DNA from: Aliiglaciecola sp041538045
GTDB lineage: Bacteria; Pseudomonadota; Gammaproteobacteria; Enterobacterales; Alteromonadaceae
Length of the DNA: 64,000 nucleotides
Assembly: GCF_041538045.1 (NCBI RefSeq)
Contig: NZ_JBGOSE010000015.1
Location: 1-64,000 of the forward strand
Reading direction: 5' to 3'
Shown: piece after piece, positions 1 to 8,028 of the stretch
Layout of the letters: each line of letters opens with the position of its first letter
Position numbering within the stretch: position 1 is the first letter of the stretch
Position numbers and translations under genes: made by a program
Notes under the pieces: model-generated
Database searches by the model: none
Told to the model about the DNA's origin: nothing
What the model saw: only the letters and a program-made list of their open reading frames with translations

Positions 1-1161
1 GTCTAAGCGTGCTTTGGCTAACAAAGCCCGTTCAGACTTAGACATATATTCAAATGCTTTCTTGAAATTGCCTTGCGCGTTGAGAATCTGTCCATATTGA
101 TTATATGCATCCCATTGGCCTGCGAGGTCGTCCGTTTGTGCAGCTAAGTTAGCCGCTTTTTCCCCATAAACAAGAGCTCGTTCAAGAAAGCCATTTACTT
201 GTAAAATTGAGCTGTAATGAACATAGGAATTAGCGATAGCAACAGGATTGTTCAACTCTTCTCGTAAGGTAACAGACTCTGCAATCCAGCTAAGTGCTTC
301 TTTATCATTACCATCTTTACTATGAAAGTAAGATTTAAGTAAGTAGGCATAGGCTAAGGAAGAAATATCCTCAATTTTGGCAAACACCCGAATGGCATTG
401 TCCAATAAAAAAAAAGCATGTTTTCGGTCACCCACGATATTGACCATTTGCGCTTCACTCATCAGCGATATCGCTCGAAATATAGTAGTTTTCTCTGTAA
501 ACGTTTGCTTCGATAGTTCGTAAAAAACTTGAGCTTGTTCGTAATTTTTCAATTCATAATTAACATCACCACTGAAGTACAGTGATAACCCTGAAAGCAC
601 GGGCCAATTGTTTTCGTTGGCAACCTTGTTTACCTCAGAAAGTTCCTCCGTAGCTTTAGTATAATGTTGCAAGTAAGCATCATTAATACCGCTATACATG
701 CTTAATACCGTTGATAAATACAAAACTTGGGGTTGATGGCCTTGCTCTGTTCTACTATTTAGTACATCCAGAATTGCCTGTGCTTTGAGAAAAGTTGTCT
801 TTGCAACTACGTATTGGCTTGCAGAATAAAAGCTATACCCTTTGAGTAACTGCCACTTTAGTGCATTAATATCGTCAGACTGGTTTACTCCTATTGTTGC
901 CATCTCTTCTAATAATTCTGTTAATAACTCTACCCGATCAAATTGCAAATACAAACACGCCAAAGAGATACTAGCTTCAACTCTTTGTTCTAACGAGTTG
1001 GAATTAGCAATATGGGTTTCAAATGATGCTTGCATGGATGAAAAAGGAGTTTGTGCATTAGCATGTTCAAAGAAAAAGTCCGTTTCAGCGTTAAGGCTAA
1101 AACTACAAATAAACACTAAGACTGCACATATGGATGGATAGTTTATTACGGGCAACTTCAT
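1..1161 (-). CDS. Secreted TPR-repeat protein, 3' end cut by window edge
   Basis: An uninterrupted minus-strand frame of 387 codons runs from an ATG at 1161 to the window edge, so the C-terminus is missing. The start MKLPVINYPSICAVLVFICS followed by FSLNAETD looks like a Sec signal peptide cleaved near residue 26. The remainder is alpha-helical with spaced A/Y/G pairs (for example ALLYGEKAANLAAQTDD-like blocks) typical of degenerate tetratricopeptide repeats. In Alteromonadales, exported TPR arrays of this kind often sit in front of a transmembrane segment and a GGDEF or histidine kinase domain. That output domain would lie outside the window, so function is not assigned. The gene is single on its strand, with a non-coding stretch before it. 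Confidence 0.75.
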   Translation of the reverse strand, partial: MKLPVINYPSICAVLVFICSFSLNAETDFFFEHANAQTPFSSMQASFETHIANSNSLEQRVEASISLACLYLQFDRVELLTELLEEMATIGVNQSDDINALKWQLLKGYSFYSASQYVVAKTTFLKAQAILDVLNSRTEQGHQPQVLYLSTVLSMYSGINDAYLQHYTKATEELSEVNKVANENNWPVLSGLSLYFSGDVNYELKNYEQAQVFYELSKQTFTEKTTIFRAISLMSEAQMVNIVGDRKHAFFLLDNAIRVFAKIEDISSLAYAYLLKSYFHSKDGNDKEALSWIAESVTLREELNNPVAIANSYVHYSSILQVNGFLERALVYGEKAANLAAQTDDLAGQWDAYNQYGQILNAQGNFKKAFEYMSKSERALLAKARLD

Positions 1162-1490
1162 AAGGCGCGTATTGCCTTCTATATGCTTAAGAACCGGTAG
1201 GATAAATATTTGTTTAATCGAGCAAATTAATCAACAGATATATTCAGGATTGAGAAGAAAAAGTAAAAAATACAACAATAAAGTGGATAATTAGCTTTAA
1301 AACAGCATTGAATTAACTCTTGGCTCTATAATTAAATTCGAACACTGTCTTATTTATGTGGATGTTATACAGCTGTTTACATATTTATTTTTTGAATGTC
1401 AGCAGCGGATCCTGCATAAGTTTGATCTAAAAACGCCCCCCTGATACATCATCAAATAAAATAAGCAAAAAGTGGTAGTTCGCCTAAAGC
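1162..1490. other. Intergenic stretch, no gene seen
   Basis: About 330 bases of AT-rich sequence lie between the TPR gene start and the prepilin remnant. It should hold the promoter of the TPR gene, but no confident -35/-10 pair or hairpin could be singled out. Confidence 0.5.
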
Positions 1491-1909
1491 TCAAGTCGCA
1501 CCGGTAAGCTTATTTCCGTAAATAGAAATATTAGAACTGCCAAATAGACACCAACCTGAGACTTGAGGGCTAGCGTTACTAATAGCATTCATGGGCTTAG
1601 CTTCTTCTAACAAACTATTCCACAGATTAATACACAGAGTTGTGCCACCTCCGATGGCAATTGGCCATCTAGAATCGCTATCAATTTCAACTTCAGAATC
1701 ATGAACAACAGTAGGGCTTTTTTAATCAAATAAGTACTTCGCATCAAGTCGACAGATTACTTAAATACTGCAACTTCTCCTTTCATTGCCGCTAAATTCG
1801 CATCGTCAGATAAATTAACATAACGCGCTAACAGAGTGACCGCTAATATACCTAATATTACTGTGACTATAATATGCTCAAATAATGTAAAACCACTGTA
1901 CTTACGCAA
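1491..1909 (-). pseudogene. Decayed MSHA-type (type IV) prepilin gene
   Basis: From a TTG at 1909, preceded by AGGAAG, the minus strand encodes MRKYSGFTLFEHIIVTVILG and continues in frame to a TAA at 1757-1759. This is a type IV prepilin N-terminus: short basic leader, G|F cleavage site, then the long hydrophobic helix, with His where the conserved Glu neighbour would be Leu/Ile. In another frame, from about 1720 down to a TGA at 1491, the strand encodes a pilin-like globular end with two cysteines (TTLCINLWN and SGWCLFG), resembling the C-terminal disulfide region of MshA/MshB-type pilins. The frame break and missing middle make it a broken gene. No other pilin biogenesis genes adjoin it, so it may be a relic or a stray cassette. 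Confidence 0.7.
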
Positions 1910-1999
1910 AGCACTATCTTCCTGCTTTAATTATTTTGTTGTCCAAGTCTTTTCAAGAATGTTTTAAGATCATTGTATCTCTCGAGCATACTTATAGAA

Positions 2000-2806
2000 T
2001 TAATTACAGTTTTCGTTAGCTGCACCATTATAAATTCCACCATTCAAACGAATGGAGTTTTTTAACTGACCTGATTCCTGAAATGAACGCCATTGTCGAT
2101 TTAAGGTCGGAATAATATGATTTAATTCCTTATTGACCACAAAAACCAATGGAGTGTCGTGAACAGAATTAGGCGATTTATAAAATGTGGTACCACAAAA
2201 TGGTTTTTGGTTTATCACCGAATTAGCATTGTATTCATTCATAACGGCATAATCACAACGTCCTTTTTGTAGCATATTGGTTATAGTGTGTTGTTCGCTT
2301 GAATCTACTCTTATTAACTTTTTTTCTTTGAATAATTGCATTAAGGAGGGGTAAACATAACCTCTCCTCACACAAATCAGTTTTTTTGAAACCGAAGATA
2401 ATGAAAAATGTTGAGCAAATGGCGTCAGGGAGTAAAAATAACTTTTATGTAGTAATAGCTCGTTGCTGAACAATACCTTGTCTGGTTGACTTAGCCAAGC
2501 AGGGCTAGATAAAAAAACATCTGCTTTACCTGCAATTACTAGGTGTTCATTCCTAGATCTATTAGAATCTAAATACACCACATCAAACTTCTTATCGTCA
2601 TCGAAGCTGTCGAAAAAGTCGGGGACTATGCCTTGGTAAACGTTTCGTTTTTCATCAAAATATAAATAAGGTGGTGCGCCTGGATCATTTATGGCAAATA
2701 CAAGTTTTCCAGGTGATTTAATTTGTTCAGGATGCTGAGAGGCAAAACTTTTACTACAGATTATCAAACAACTAAAAAACACTACTTTTTTAAGTAATTC
2801 CAGCAC
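2000..2806 (-). CDS. Periplasmic solute-binding protein, family 3 type
   Basis: The 268-residue product begins with a signal peptide (LLKKVVFFSCLIICSKSFAS, cleavage near residue 23). It continues with a family-3 periplasmic binding fold (SBP_bac_3): an early beta strand ending in a PPYLYFDE-type motif, the GIVPDFFDSF helix, and a ADVFLSSPAWLSQPDKVLFS stretch typical of this fold. No ABC permease or ATPase adjoins it. In Alteromonadales many such proteins are orphan, amino-acid-binding-like exported proteins, sometimes linked to sensing, so the ligand is unknown. A second, divergent member lies upstream on the same strand. Confidence 0.7.
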   Translation of the reverse strand: MLELLKKVVFFSCLIICSKSFASQHPEQIKSPGKLVFAINDPGAPPYLYFDEKRNVYQGIVPDFFDSFDDDKKFDVVYLDSNRSRNEHLVIAGKADVFLSSPAWLSQPDKVLFSNELLLHKSYFYSLTPFAQHFSLSSVSKKLICVRRGYVYPSLMQLFKEKKLIRVDSSEQHTITNMLQKGRCDYAVMNEYNANSVINQKPFCGTTFYKSPNSVHDTPLVFVVNKELNHIIPTLNRQWRSFQESGQLKNSIRLNGGIYNGAANENCN

Positions 2807-2951
2807 AGCACAACCCCTGTCGACGGCCTCTATTCCAAACTAAAAATAATTTTATCTGTTAATATTAAAATTGGAAGACGAGATATCCTATTAAAACGCC
2901 AAACTAACTATAATGCGGATAACTAAGTATAGGTTGGTCTTAAGAACGACT

Positions 2952-2980
2952 AAAATATAGTTAATTTTTAACTATATTTT
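2952..2980 (-). terminator. AT-rich perfect inverted repeat after the second binding protein
   Basis: Thirteen bases at 2952-2964 pair perfectly with 2968-2980 around a three-base loop. The hairpin lies just past the stop of the gene at 3038-3805, and on the minus strand the 3' arm ends in TTTT. It could be a weak terminator or an operator for the downstream gene. Confidence 0.4.
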
Positions 2981-3037
2981 CCTGATAAGTCATGAAAACG
3001 AATTCACCTAAATCACTTAATGTTTTAGCAGCTATTA

Positions 3038-3805
3038 TTATCTTTGAATATGCTCTATTTCAGAAAAGTCCTGATATGGTATTGATACGCCATACTTCTG
3101 GTAGTACTGATTAATTTTACCGGTTTTTCGATATTTCAACAACACACGAGCTATATCATCGTACAAAACAATAGCTTTTGATTTCCTAGGGATACTGATG
3201 TAAAGATAGTTCAAAAAAGTATCTTCAAAAGTCGCCTTTTCGAATTTACTTTCAAATAGCTCTCCATTATGAGACGTAGAACTAACCACAACATCAATTC
3301 GCTCCATTTCTAACATTCCTACTAATTGTTCAGTTCTACCGACTAACGTAAGGCTATCAGTGTTGATTTTAGAAAAGCTTGGAGAATAAAAAATTCCACG
3401 AATTGCACCTACACTTACATTTTTCAGATCATCATAAGAGGTAATATCAGAGGTAAATGACTTTGATTTATAGAAAAACAAGATTCGTTTTTCTACCGCA
3501 TATTTAATTGGTTTTAAAAAACTAATCCGCTCTTCGGTCATGGAATGTCGGATTAACAGATCAACATTCCCGCGCTTAGCTTCTTTGGTAGACCGGATCC
3601 ACGGCGCGTATACCCATTCATTATCATGTCCTAGTTCAGCGAGAATATCTTCTACTAGTTCAGGAAGAATACCGATACATTTTTTGCCATTAAAATATAT
3701 CTCAGGTGGATAATCGCGACAATGAGAGACGAGTGTATTTGCTAAAACATGTGATGGCAAAAAGGTAAAAAATAGAGTTACCCATATTCGAACAGCTGTT
3801 TTCAT
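3038..3805 (-). CDS. Periplasmic solute-binding protein, family 3 type
   Basis: The ATG at 3805 is chosen because it gives a normal signal peptide (MKTAVRIWVTLFFTFLPSHV, then LA|N). The upstream ATG at 3829 would put eight polar residues in front. The mature 230 or so residues show the SBP_bac_3 pattern: SHCRDYPPEIYFNG, GILPELVEDILAELG, and a lobe-crossing LKPIKYAVEKRILFFYKS stretch. As with its neighbour, no transporter genes flank it. It is probably an orphan amino-acid-like binding protein. The two copies are too different to be a recent duplication. An 8-bp inverted repeat at 3849-3868 lies upstream of the start. Confidence 0.7.
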   Translation of the reverse strand: MKTAVRIWVTLFFTFLPSHVLANTLVSHCRDYPPEIYFNGKKCIGILPELVEDILAELGHDNEWVYAPWIRSTKEAKRGNVDLLIRHSMTEERISFLKPIKYAVEKRILFFYKSKSFTSDITSYDDLKNVSVGAIRGIFYSPSFSKINTDSLTLVGRTEQLVGMLEMERIDVVVSSTSHNGELFESKFEKATFEDTFLNYLYISIPRKSKAIVLYDDIARVLLKYRKTGKINQYYQKYGVSIPYQDFSEIEHIQR

Positions 3806-4010
3806 AGAAGCTTTCTCAATTGAACACACAATCAGTATAGCTATATTTATATCTTTGATTAAAGATATTTAATTTCAATATCTCTAAGGTGCTAAGTTAG
3901 TAATTTAATTGTCAAAAATAGAGAGAATTTTCTCTTTCTAAGTGATGAGCTATTCAATCAATTTAACGGCGGAATTTAACAAACAAAGAGTAAAAATATA
4001 ACAGGCACAA

Positions 4011-4036
4011 AAAAGCCGCTCTTAAGAGCGGCTTTT
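4011..4036 (-). terminator. Intrinsic terminator of the S10 operon
   Basis: A perfect 26-base palindrome (AAAAGCCGCTCTT and its complement) lies 20 bases past the rpsQ stop. It gives a GC-rich stem with A and T tracts on the two sides, so it can act in both directions. It closes the ribosomal operon here instead of letting it run into rplN. Confidence 0.85.
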
Positions 4037-4056
4037 TAATTTTCACTTAAAGCAAA

Positions 4057-4317
4057 TTAAATAGCAGTTGCTTTAGTTACTACGTCAACCAAGGTCCAGT
4101 TTTTGGACTTTGACAAAGGGCGACATTCAGTAATAGTTACTACGTCACCTTCGTTACATTGGTTTGTTTCGTCATGGGCGTGAAGTTTAGTAGAACGCTT
4201 TTGGAACTTCCCATAAATAGGATGTTTTACGAAACGTTCAACAACAACTGTAATGGTTTTATCCATTTTGTTGCTTACCACACGACCTTGAACTGTACGA
4301 ATTTGTTGTTCAGTCAT
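4057..4317 (-). CDS. rpsQ: 30S ribosomal protein S17
   Basis: The product has 86 residues, close to E. coli S17. It shows the family's TVQGRVVSNKMDKTITVVVE opening and the KSKNWTLVDVV end. S17 is a primary 16S rRNA binding protein with an OB fold in the 30S subunit. It is the last gene of the S10 operon. Its ATG overlaps the rpmC stop by one base, so translation is likely coupled. Unusually, the next gene is not rplN: a terminator follows and the strand continues into unrelated binding-protein genes. Confidence 0.97.
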   Translation of the reverse strand: MTEQQIRTVQGRVVSNKMDKTITVVVERFVKHPIYGKFQKRSTKLHAHDETNQCNEGDVVTITECRPLSKSKNWTLVDVVTKATAI

Positions 4318-4505
4318 TAGCTTTCAGCCTTTTCAGTCAGAATGGTTTTAACACGCGCAATGTTACGACGCACTTTACGTAGCTGGTCAGTTTTTTCCAA
4401 CTGTCCAGTGCTGTGCTGCATACGTAGATTAAACTGTTCGCGAAGAAGGTTTAACAACTCTGCGTTCAATTCTTCAACGTTTTTGGCTTTCAGTTCAGCT
4501 TTCAT
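4317..4505 (-). CDS. rpmC: 50S ribosomal protein L29
   Basis: The 62-residue, two-helix protein carries the typical MKAELKAKNVEELNAELLNL start and the RKVRRNIARVKTIL segment. L29 lies at the peptide exit tunnel of the 50S subunit next to L23, where trigger factor and SRP dock. Its start overlaps the rplP stop by one base and its stop overlaps the rpsQ start. Confidence 0.97.
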   Translation of the reverse strand: MKAELKAKNVEELNAELLNLLREQFNLRMQHSTGQLEKTDQLRKVRRNIARVKTILTEKAES

Positions 4506-4918
4506 TACATCACCGTCCGAGTTACAAAGGTTGTTTTAAATGGCAATTTAGACGCCGCCAGTTCAAACGCTTCGCGAGCTAATGATTCAGGAACACCTTC
4601 CATCTCATATAACACACGTCCTGGTTGAATTTGGCATACCCAGTACTCAACGTTACCTTTACCTTTACCTTGACGCACTTCAAGAGGCTTCTCAGTAATT
4701 GGCTTATCAGGGAAAACTCGAATCCAAATTTTACCTTGACGTTTAACGTGACGAGTCATAGCACGACGAGCTGCTTCAATTTGACGTGCGGTCATACGAC
4801 CACGGCCAATTGATTTCAATCCGTAAGTACCAAAGCTAACTTTGCCGCCCGCAACTGCCATGCCGCGGTTGCGACCTTTATGCATTTTGCGGAATTTCAT
4901 ACGTTTAGGTTGTAACAT
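4505..4918 (-). CDS. rplP: 50S ribosomal protein L16
   Basis: The product has 137 residues (E. coli L16 has 136). It opens with MLQPKRMKFRKMHKGRNRGM and contains the conserved GRMTARQIEAARRAMTRHVK stretch that contacts 23S rRNA near the A-site tRNA elbow. The Arg in the DKPITEKPLEVRQGKG region corresponds to the hydroxylation area known in E. coli. The gene sits between rpsC and rpmC with almost no spacing. Confidence 0.97.
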   Translation of the reverse strand: MLQPKRMKFRKMHKGRNRGMAVAGGKVSFGTYGLKSIGRGRMTARQIEAARRAMTRHVKRQGKIWIRVFPDKPITEKPLEVRQGKGKGNVEYWVCQIQPGRVLYEMEGVPESLAREAFELAASKLPFKTTFVTRTVM

Positions 4919-4923
4919 AATTA

Positions 4924-5625
4924 TTAGCCCTCACGCTTAGCAGAACGGCCTTTCTTCTTAGGTGCTTGAGCAGGTTGCTCTTGCGTAAGAGGCAATCCGC
5001 CTAGTACTTCACCTTTGAAGATCCAAACTTTTACGCCAATGATGCCGTAAGTAGTCAAAGCTTCTGAAGTTGCATAATCGATGTCAGCACGGAAAGTGTG
5101 TAGTGGTACACGACCTTCACGATACCATTCTGAACGTGCAATCTCTGCTCCGCCCAAACGACCGCTTACTTCTACCTTGATACCTTTAGCGCCAAGACGC
5201 ATTGCATTCTGTACAGCACGCTTCATAGCACGACGGAACATTACACGACGTTCTAATTGGCTAGAGATACTGTCAGCAACAAGCTGGCCATCTAGTTCAG
5301 GTTTACGCACTTCAGCAATATTGATCTGAGCTGGCACACCGGCTAACTTAGATACAAATTTGCGAAGCTTCTCTACATCTTCACCTTTTTTACCGATTAC
5401 AACACCAGGGCGAGCAGTGTGAATAGTCACACGAATGCTTTTTGCTGGGCGTTCGATAACGATTTTCGATAGAGACGCGTTTTTCAATTCTTTAGTCAGG
5501 TATTTACGTACCTGGTGATCATTAAACAGGTTGTCTGCATATTCCGCTGTGTTAGCGTACCAAGTAGACGTCCATGGTTTGCTGATACCCAGGCGTATAC
5601 CTGTAGGATGTACCTTCTGTCCCAT
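4924..5625 (-). CDS. rpsC: 30S ribosomal protein S3
   Basis: The 233-residue protein starts MGQKVHPTGIRLGISKPWTS. It contains the KH domain with the GKKGED loop (near residue 78-83) and the C-terminal domain with EVSGRLGGAEIARSEWYREG. S3 lines the mRNA entry channel of the 30S subunit. The basic tail (APKKKGRSAKREG) is typical. It lies in the usual order between rplV and rplP. Confidence 0.97.
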   Translation of the reverse strand: MGQKVHPTGIRLGISKPWTSTWYANTAEYADNLFNDHQVRKYLTKELKNASLSKIVIERPAKSIRVTIHTARPGVVIGKKGEDVEKLRKFVSKLAGVPAQINIAEVRKPELDGQLVADSISSQLERRVMFRRAMKRAVQNAMRLGAKGIKVEVSGRLGGAEIARSEWYREGRVPLHTFRADIDYATSEALTTYGIIGVKVWIFKGEVLGGLPLTQEQPAQAPKKKGRSAKREG

Positions 5626-5635
5626 TTCTAATCTC

Positions 5636-5965
5636 CTAGTCCGCTACTACAACAGTGATATGACTGCTGCGTTTAAAGATACGATCAGCTCGGCCTTTGG
5701 CTCGTGGCTTGATACGCTTCATAGTTGGGCCTTCATCAACGAAGATTTTTGCGACAGTCAACTCATCGATGTCTGCGCCTTCATTGTGTTCAGCGTTCGC
5801 AATCGCAGACTCTAGTACTTTTTTGACTAGAGCAGCACTTTTCTTCGGACTATAAGTCAGAACTTCAAGCGCCTTTTCAACGTGTAAACCGCGAATTTGA
5901 TCTGCAACCAAGCGTGCTTTCTGAGCCGAAGAACGGGCAAAACGATGTTTAGCTAAAGCTTCCAT
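5636..5965 (-). CDS. rplV: 50S ribosomal protein L22
   Basis: The 109-residue product has the MEALAKHRFARSSAQKARLV start and the extended beta hairpin (DEGPTMKRIKPRAKGRADRI). The tip of that hairpin lines the peptide exit tunnel, where macrolide-resistance changes arise in other species. The start is preceded by a purine-rich site, and spacing to rpsS is 11 bases. Confidence 0.97.
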   Translation of the reverse strand: MEALAKHRFARSSAQKARLVADQIRGLHVEKALEVLTYSPKKSAALVKKVLESAIANAEHNEGADIDELTVAKIFVDEGPTMKRIKPRAKGRADRIFKRSSHITVVVAD

Positions 5966-5976
5966 AATTTTTCCTC

Positions 5977-6252
5977 TTATCTCTTCGCTTTCTTATCCGC
6001 GACATGGCCGCGGTAAGTACGCGTTGGAGCAAATTCGCCCAACTTATGGCCAACCATTTCGTCAGAGACGAAAACAGGTACGTGCTGGCGACCGTTATGG
6101 ACCGCAATGGTCAACCCAATCATATCTGGGATGATCATGGAGCGACGAGACCAAGTCTTAATTGGTTTCTTTTCGCCCTTTTCCACTGCAGCCTCTACCT
6201 TCTTCAGCAAGTGCAGGTCAATAAATGGACCTTTCTTGAGAGAACGTGGCAT
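5977..6252 (-). CDS. rpsS: 30S ribosomal protein S19
   Basis: The 91-residue product opens MPRSLKKGPFIDLHLLKKVE and has the conserved HNGRQHVPVFVSDEMVGHKL core. S19 forms a complex with S13 in the head of the 30S subunit and contacts the A-site. It follows rplB by 15 bases. Confidence 0.97.
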   Translation of the reverse strand: MPRSLKKGPFIDLHLLKKVEAAVEKGEKKPIKTWSRRSMIIPDMIGLTIAVHNGRQHVPVFVSDEMVGHKLGEFAPTRTYRGHVADKKAKR

Positions 6253-6267
6253 GGTGAATCCTCGCTG

Positions 6268-7092
6268 TTACTTGTTACGACGACGTACGATAAGTTTATC
6301 GGTACGCTTGTTACTACGGGTTTTCTTACCCTTAGTTGGTACACCCCAAGGTGAAACTGGATGACGGCCACCAGAGGTACGACCTTCACCACCACCATGT
6401 GGGTGATCTACTGGGTTCATGGCTACACCACGAACTGTTGGACGCACACCGCGCCAACGTGTTGCACCAGCTTTACCTAGTGAACGTAGCATATGTTCAG
6501 CGTTACCAACTTCACCAATGGTGGCGCGGCAATCAGCTAAAACTCTGCGTACTTCACCAGAACGTAGACGAAGTGTTACATAACCTTCGGCACGCGCTAA
6601 TATTTGTGCATATTGTCCTGCAGAACGGGCAATTTGAGCACCTTTACCAGGCTTCATCTCAATAGCGTGTACAGTTGTACCTACTGGGATATTGCGCATT
6701 GGCATGGCGTTACCCGCTTTGATTGGTGCATCAGAACCAGACTGTAGAGCTTGTCCAGCTTTAGCACCTTTCGGAGCAAGAATATAACGACGCTCACCAT
6801 CAGCATAAAGCACAAGTGCAATATTAGCTGAACGGTTAGGATCGTATTCCAAACGTTCAATTTTGGCTGGAATGCCATCTTTGTTACGTTTGAAGTCAAT
6901 TAAACGATAATGCTGTTTATGACCACCACCAATGTGACGCACGGTAATGCGACCATTGTTGTTACGACCACCAGACTTGCTGTTTTTCTCAAGTAGTGGT
7001 GCGTAAGGTGCGCCTTTATGTAGATCAGGATTTGTAACCTGAACTACGTGACGACGACCTGCAGAAGTCGGCTTAGCTTTTAATAATGGCAT
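6268..7092 (-). CDS. rplB: 50S ribosomal protein L2
   Basis: The 274-residue product has the MPLLKAKPTSAGRRHVVQVT start, the RNA-binding SH3-like core, and the highly conserved MNPVDHPHGGGEGRTSGGRH loop that reaches the peptidyl transferase centre (His near residue 230). L2 is needed for subunit association. It lies in the usual order between rplW and rpsS. Confidence 0.97.
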   Translation of the reverse strand: MPLLKAKPTSAGRRHVVQVTNPDLHKGAPYAPLLEKNSKSGGRNNNGRITVRHIGGGHKQHYRLIDFKRNKDGIPAKIERLEYDPNRSANIALVLYADGERRYILAPKGAKAGQALQSGSDAPIKAGNAMPMRNIPVGTTVHAIEMKPGKGAQIARSAGQYAQILARAEGYVTLRLRSGEVRRVLADCRATIGEVGNAEHMLRSLGKAGATRWRGVRPTVRGVAMNPVDHPHGGGEGRTSGGRHPVSPWGVPTKGKKTRSNKRTDKLIVRRRNK

Positions 7093-7106
7093 ATCAAATC
7101 CCCTTC

Positions 7107-7409
7107 TTAAGCTTCGCCACCGACGAAGTCGATGTCTTGACCTTCTTTAAGCACTACATATGCTTTTTTCCAGTCGTTACGCTTACCAAAAGACTGACCG
7201 TGACGCTTGGTTTTACCCTTCACGTTTAAGGTACGAACGCTGCTAACTTCAACTTCAAACAGTTTTTCAACTGCAGCTTTGATTTCAGCTTTGTTTGCGT
7301 CTTTTACGACTTTGAAAACAACAGCGTTGTTGCCTTCAGCAGCCATGGTTGATTTTTCAGAAACATGCGGTGCTAATAGCACCTTAAGTAAACGCTCTTC
7401 AGAGATCAT
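7107..7409 (-). CDS. rplW: 50S ribosomal protein L23
   Basis: The 100-residue product shows the family's LLAPHVSEKSTMAAEGNNAV start and the KTKRHGQSFGKRNDWKKAYV segment. L23 forms the docking site for trigger factor and SRP at the exit tunnel. Its ATG overlaps the rplD stop by four bases (ATGA arrangement), so the two are probably translationally coupled. Confidence 0.97.
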   Translation of the reverse strand: MISEERLLKVLLAPHVSEKSTMAAEGNNAVVFKVVKDANKAEIKAAVEKLFEVEVSSVRTLNVKGKTKRHGQSFGKRNDWKKAYVVLKEGQDIDFVGGEA

Positions 7410-8011
7410 GCTAACGACTCCTCTAGCTGTTTAACCGCATCGGCAGTGATTAACACTTTTTCGAATGCGATTAAGCTTACTGGGTCAATGCCTTGAACAT
7501 CACGAACGTCTACTTTATATAAGTTACGAGCAGCTAAGAACAAGTTCTCTTCTACTTCTGACGTTACGATTAACACGTCGTTAAGCTCAAGTTCGTCAAG
7601 CTTAGCAATCAATGCTTTTGTTTTAGGTGCATCAACACCAAATTTTTCTACAACAATCAAGCGATCTTGACGTACCAATTCAGAAAGGATGCTACGGATA
7701 GCTCCACGGTACATCTTTTTGTTCACTTTTTGACTGTGATCTTGAGGTTTGGCTGCAAACGCACGGCCACCACCGACCCAAATTGGGCTGCGGATTGTAC
7801 CAGCACGAGCACGACCAGTACCTTTTTGACGCCAAGGCTTCTTGCCACCGCCTCTAACTTCAGAGCGTGTTTTTTGTGCTTTAGAACCCTGACGGGCACC
7901 TGCACCGTAAGCCACTACTACTTGGTGTACTAGCGCTTCGTTAAAATCACGTCCAAAGGTTGCTTCGGAGACTTCAAGAGCGCTATTCGCGTCTTTCAAT
8001 ACTAATTCCAT
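7406..8011 (-). CDS. rplD: 50S ribosomal protein L4, operon autorepressor
   Basis: The ATG at 8011 is chosen over the GTG one codon upstream. It gives MELVLKDANSALEVSE, 201 residues as in E. coli, with GGGAG seven bases before. The basic loop (SKAQKTRSEVRGGGKKPWRQ) inserts into the 50S tunnel wall. In E. coli and relatives L4 also represses this operon by binding the mRNA leader, acting on both transcription and translation. A matching leader is present here at about 9022-9185. Confidence 0.97.
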   Translation of the reverse strand: MELVLKDANSALEVSEATFGRDFNEALVHQVVVAYGAGARQGSKAQKTRSEVRGGGKKPWRQKGTGRARAGTIRSPIWVGGGRAFAAKPQDHSQKVNKKMYRGAIRSILSELVRQDRLIVVEKFGVDAPKTKALIAKLDELELNDVLIVTSEVEENLFLAARNLYKVDVRDVQGIDPVSLIAFEKVLITADAVKQLEESLA

Positions 8012-8028
8012 CACTTAACTCCCAGACG

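Noticed and set aside
842..1141. Plus-strand 99-codon frame opposite the TPR protein
   Set aside because: It lies wholly antisense to an uninterrupted exported TPR gene and lacks a ribosome site.
6004..6665. Several plus-strand frames opposite rpsS and rplB
   Set aside because: Antisense to highly conserved ribosomal genes; they arise from codon bias and encode His/Leu-rich nonsense.
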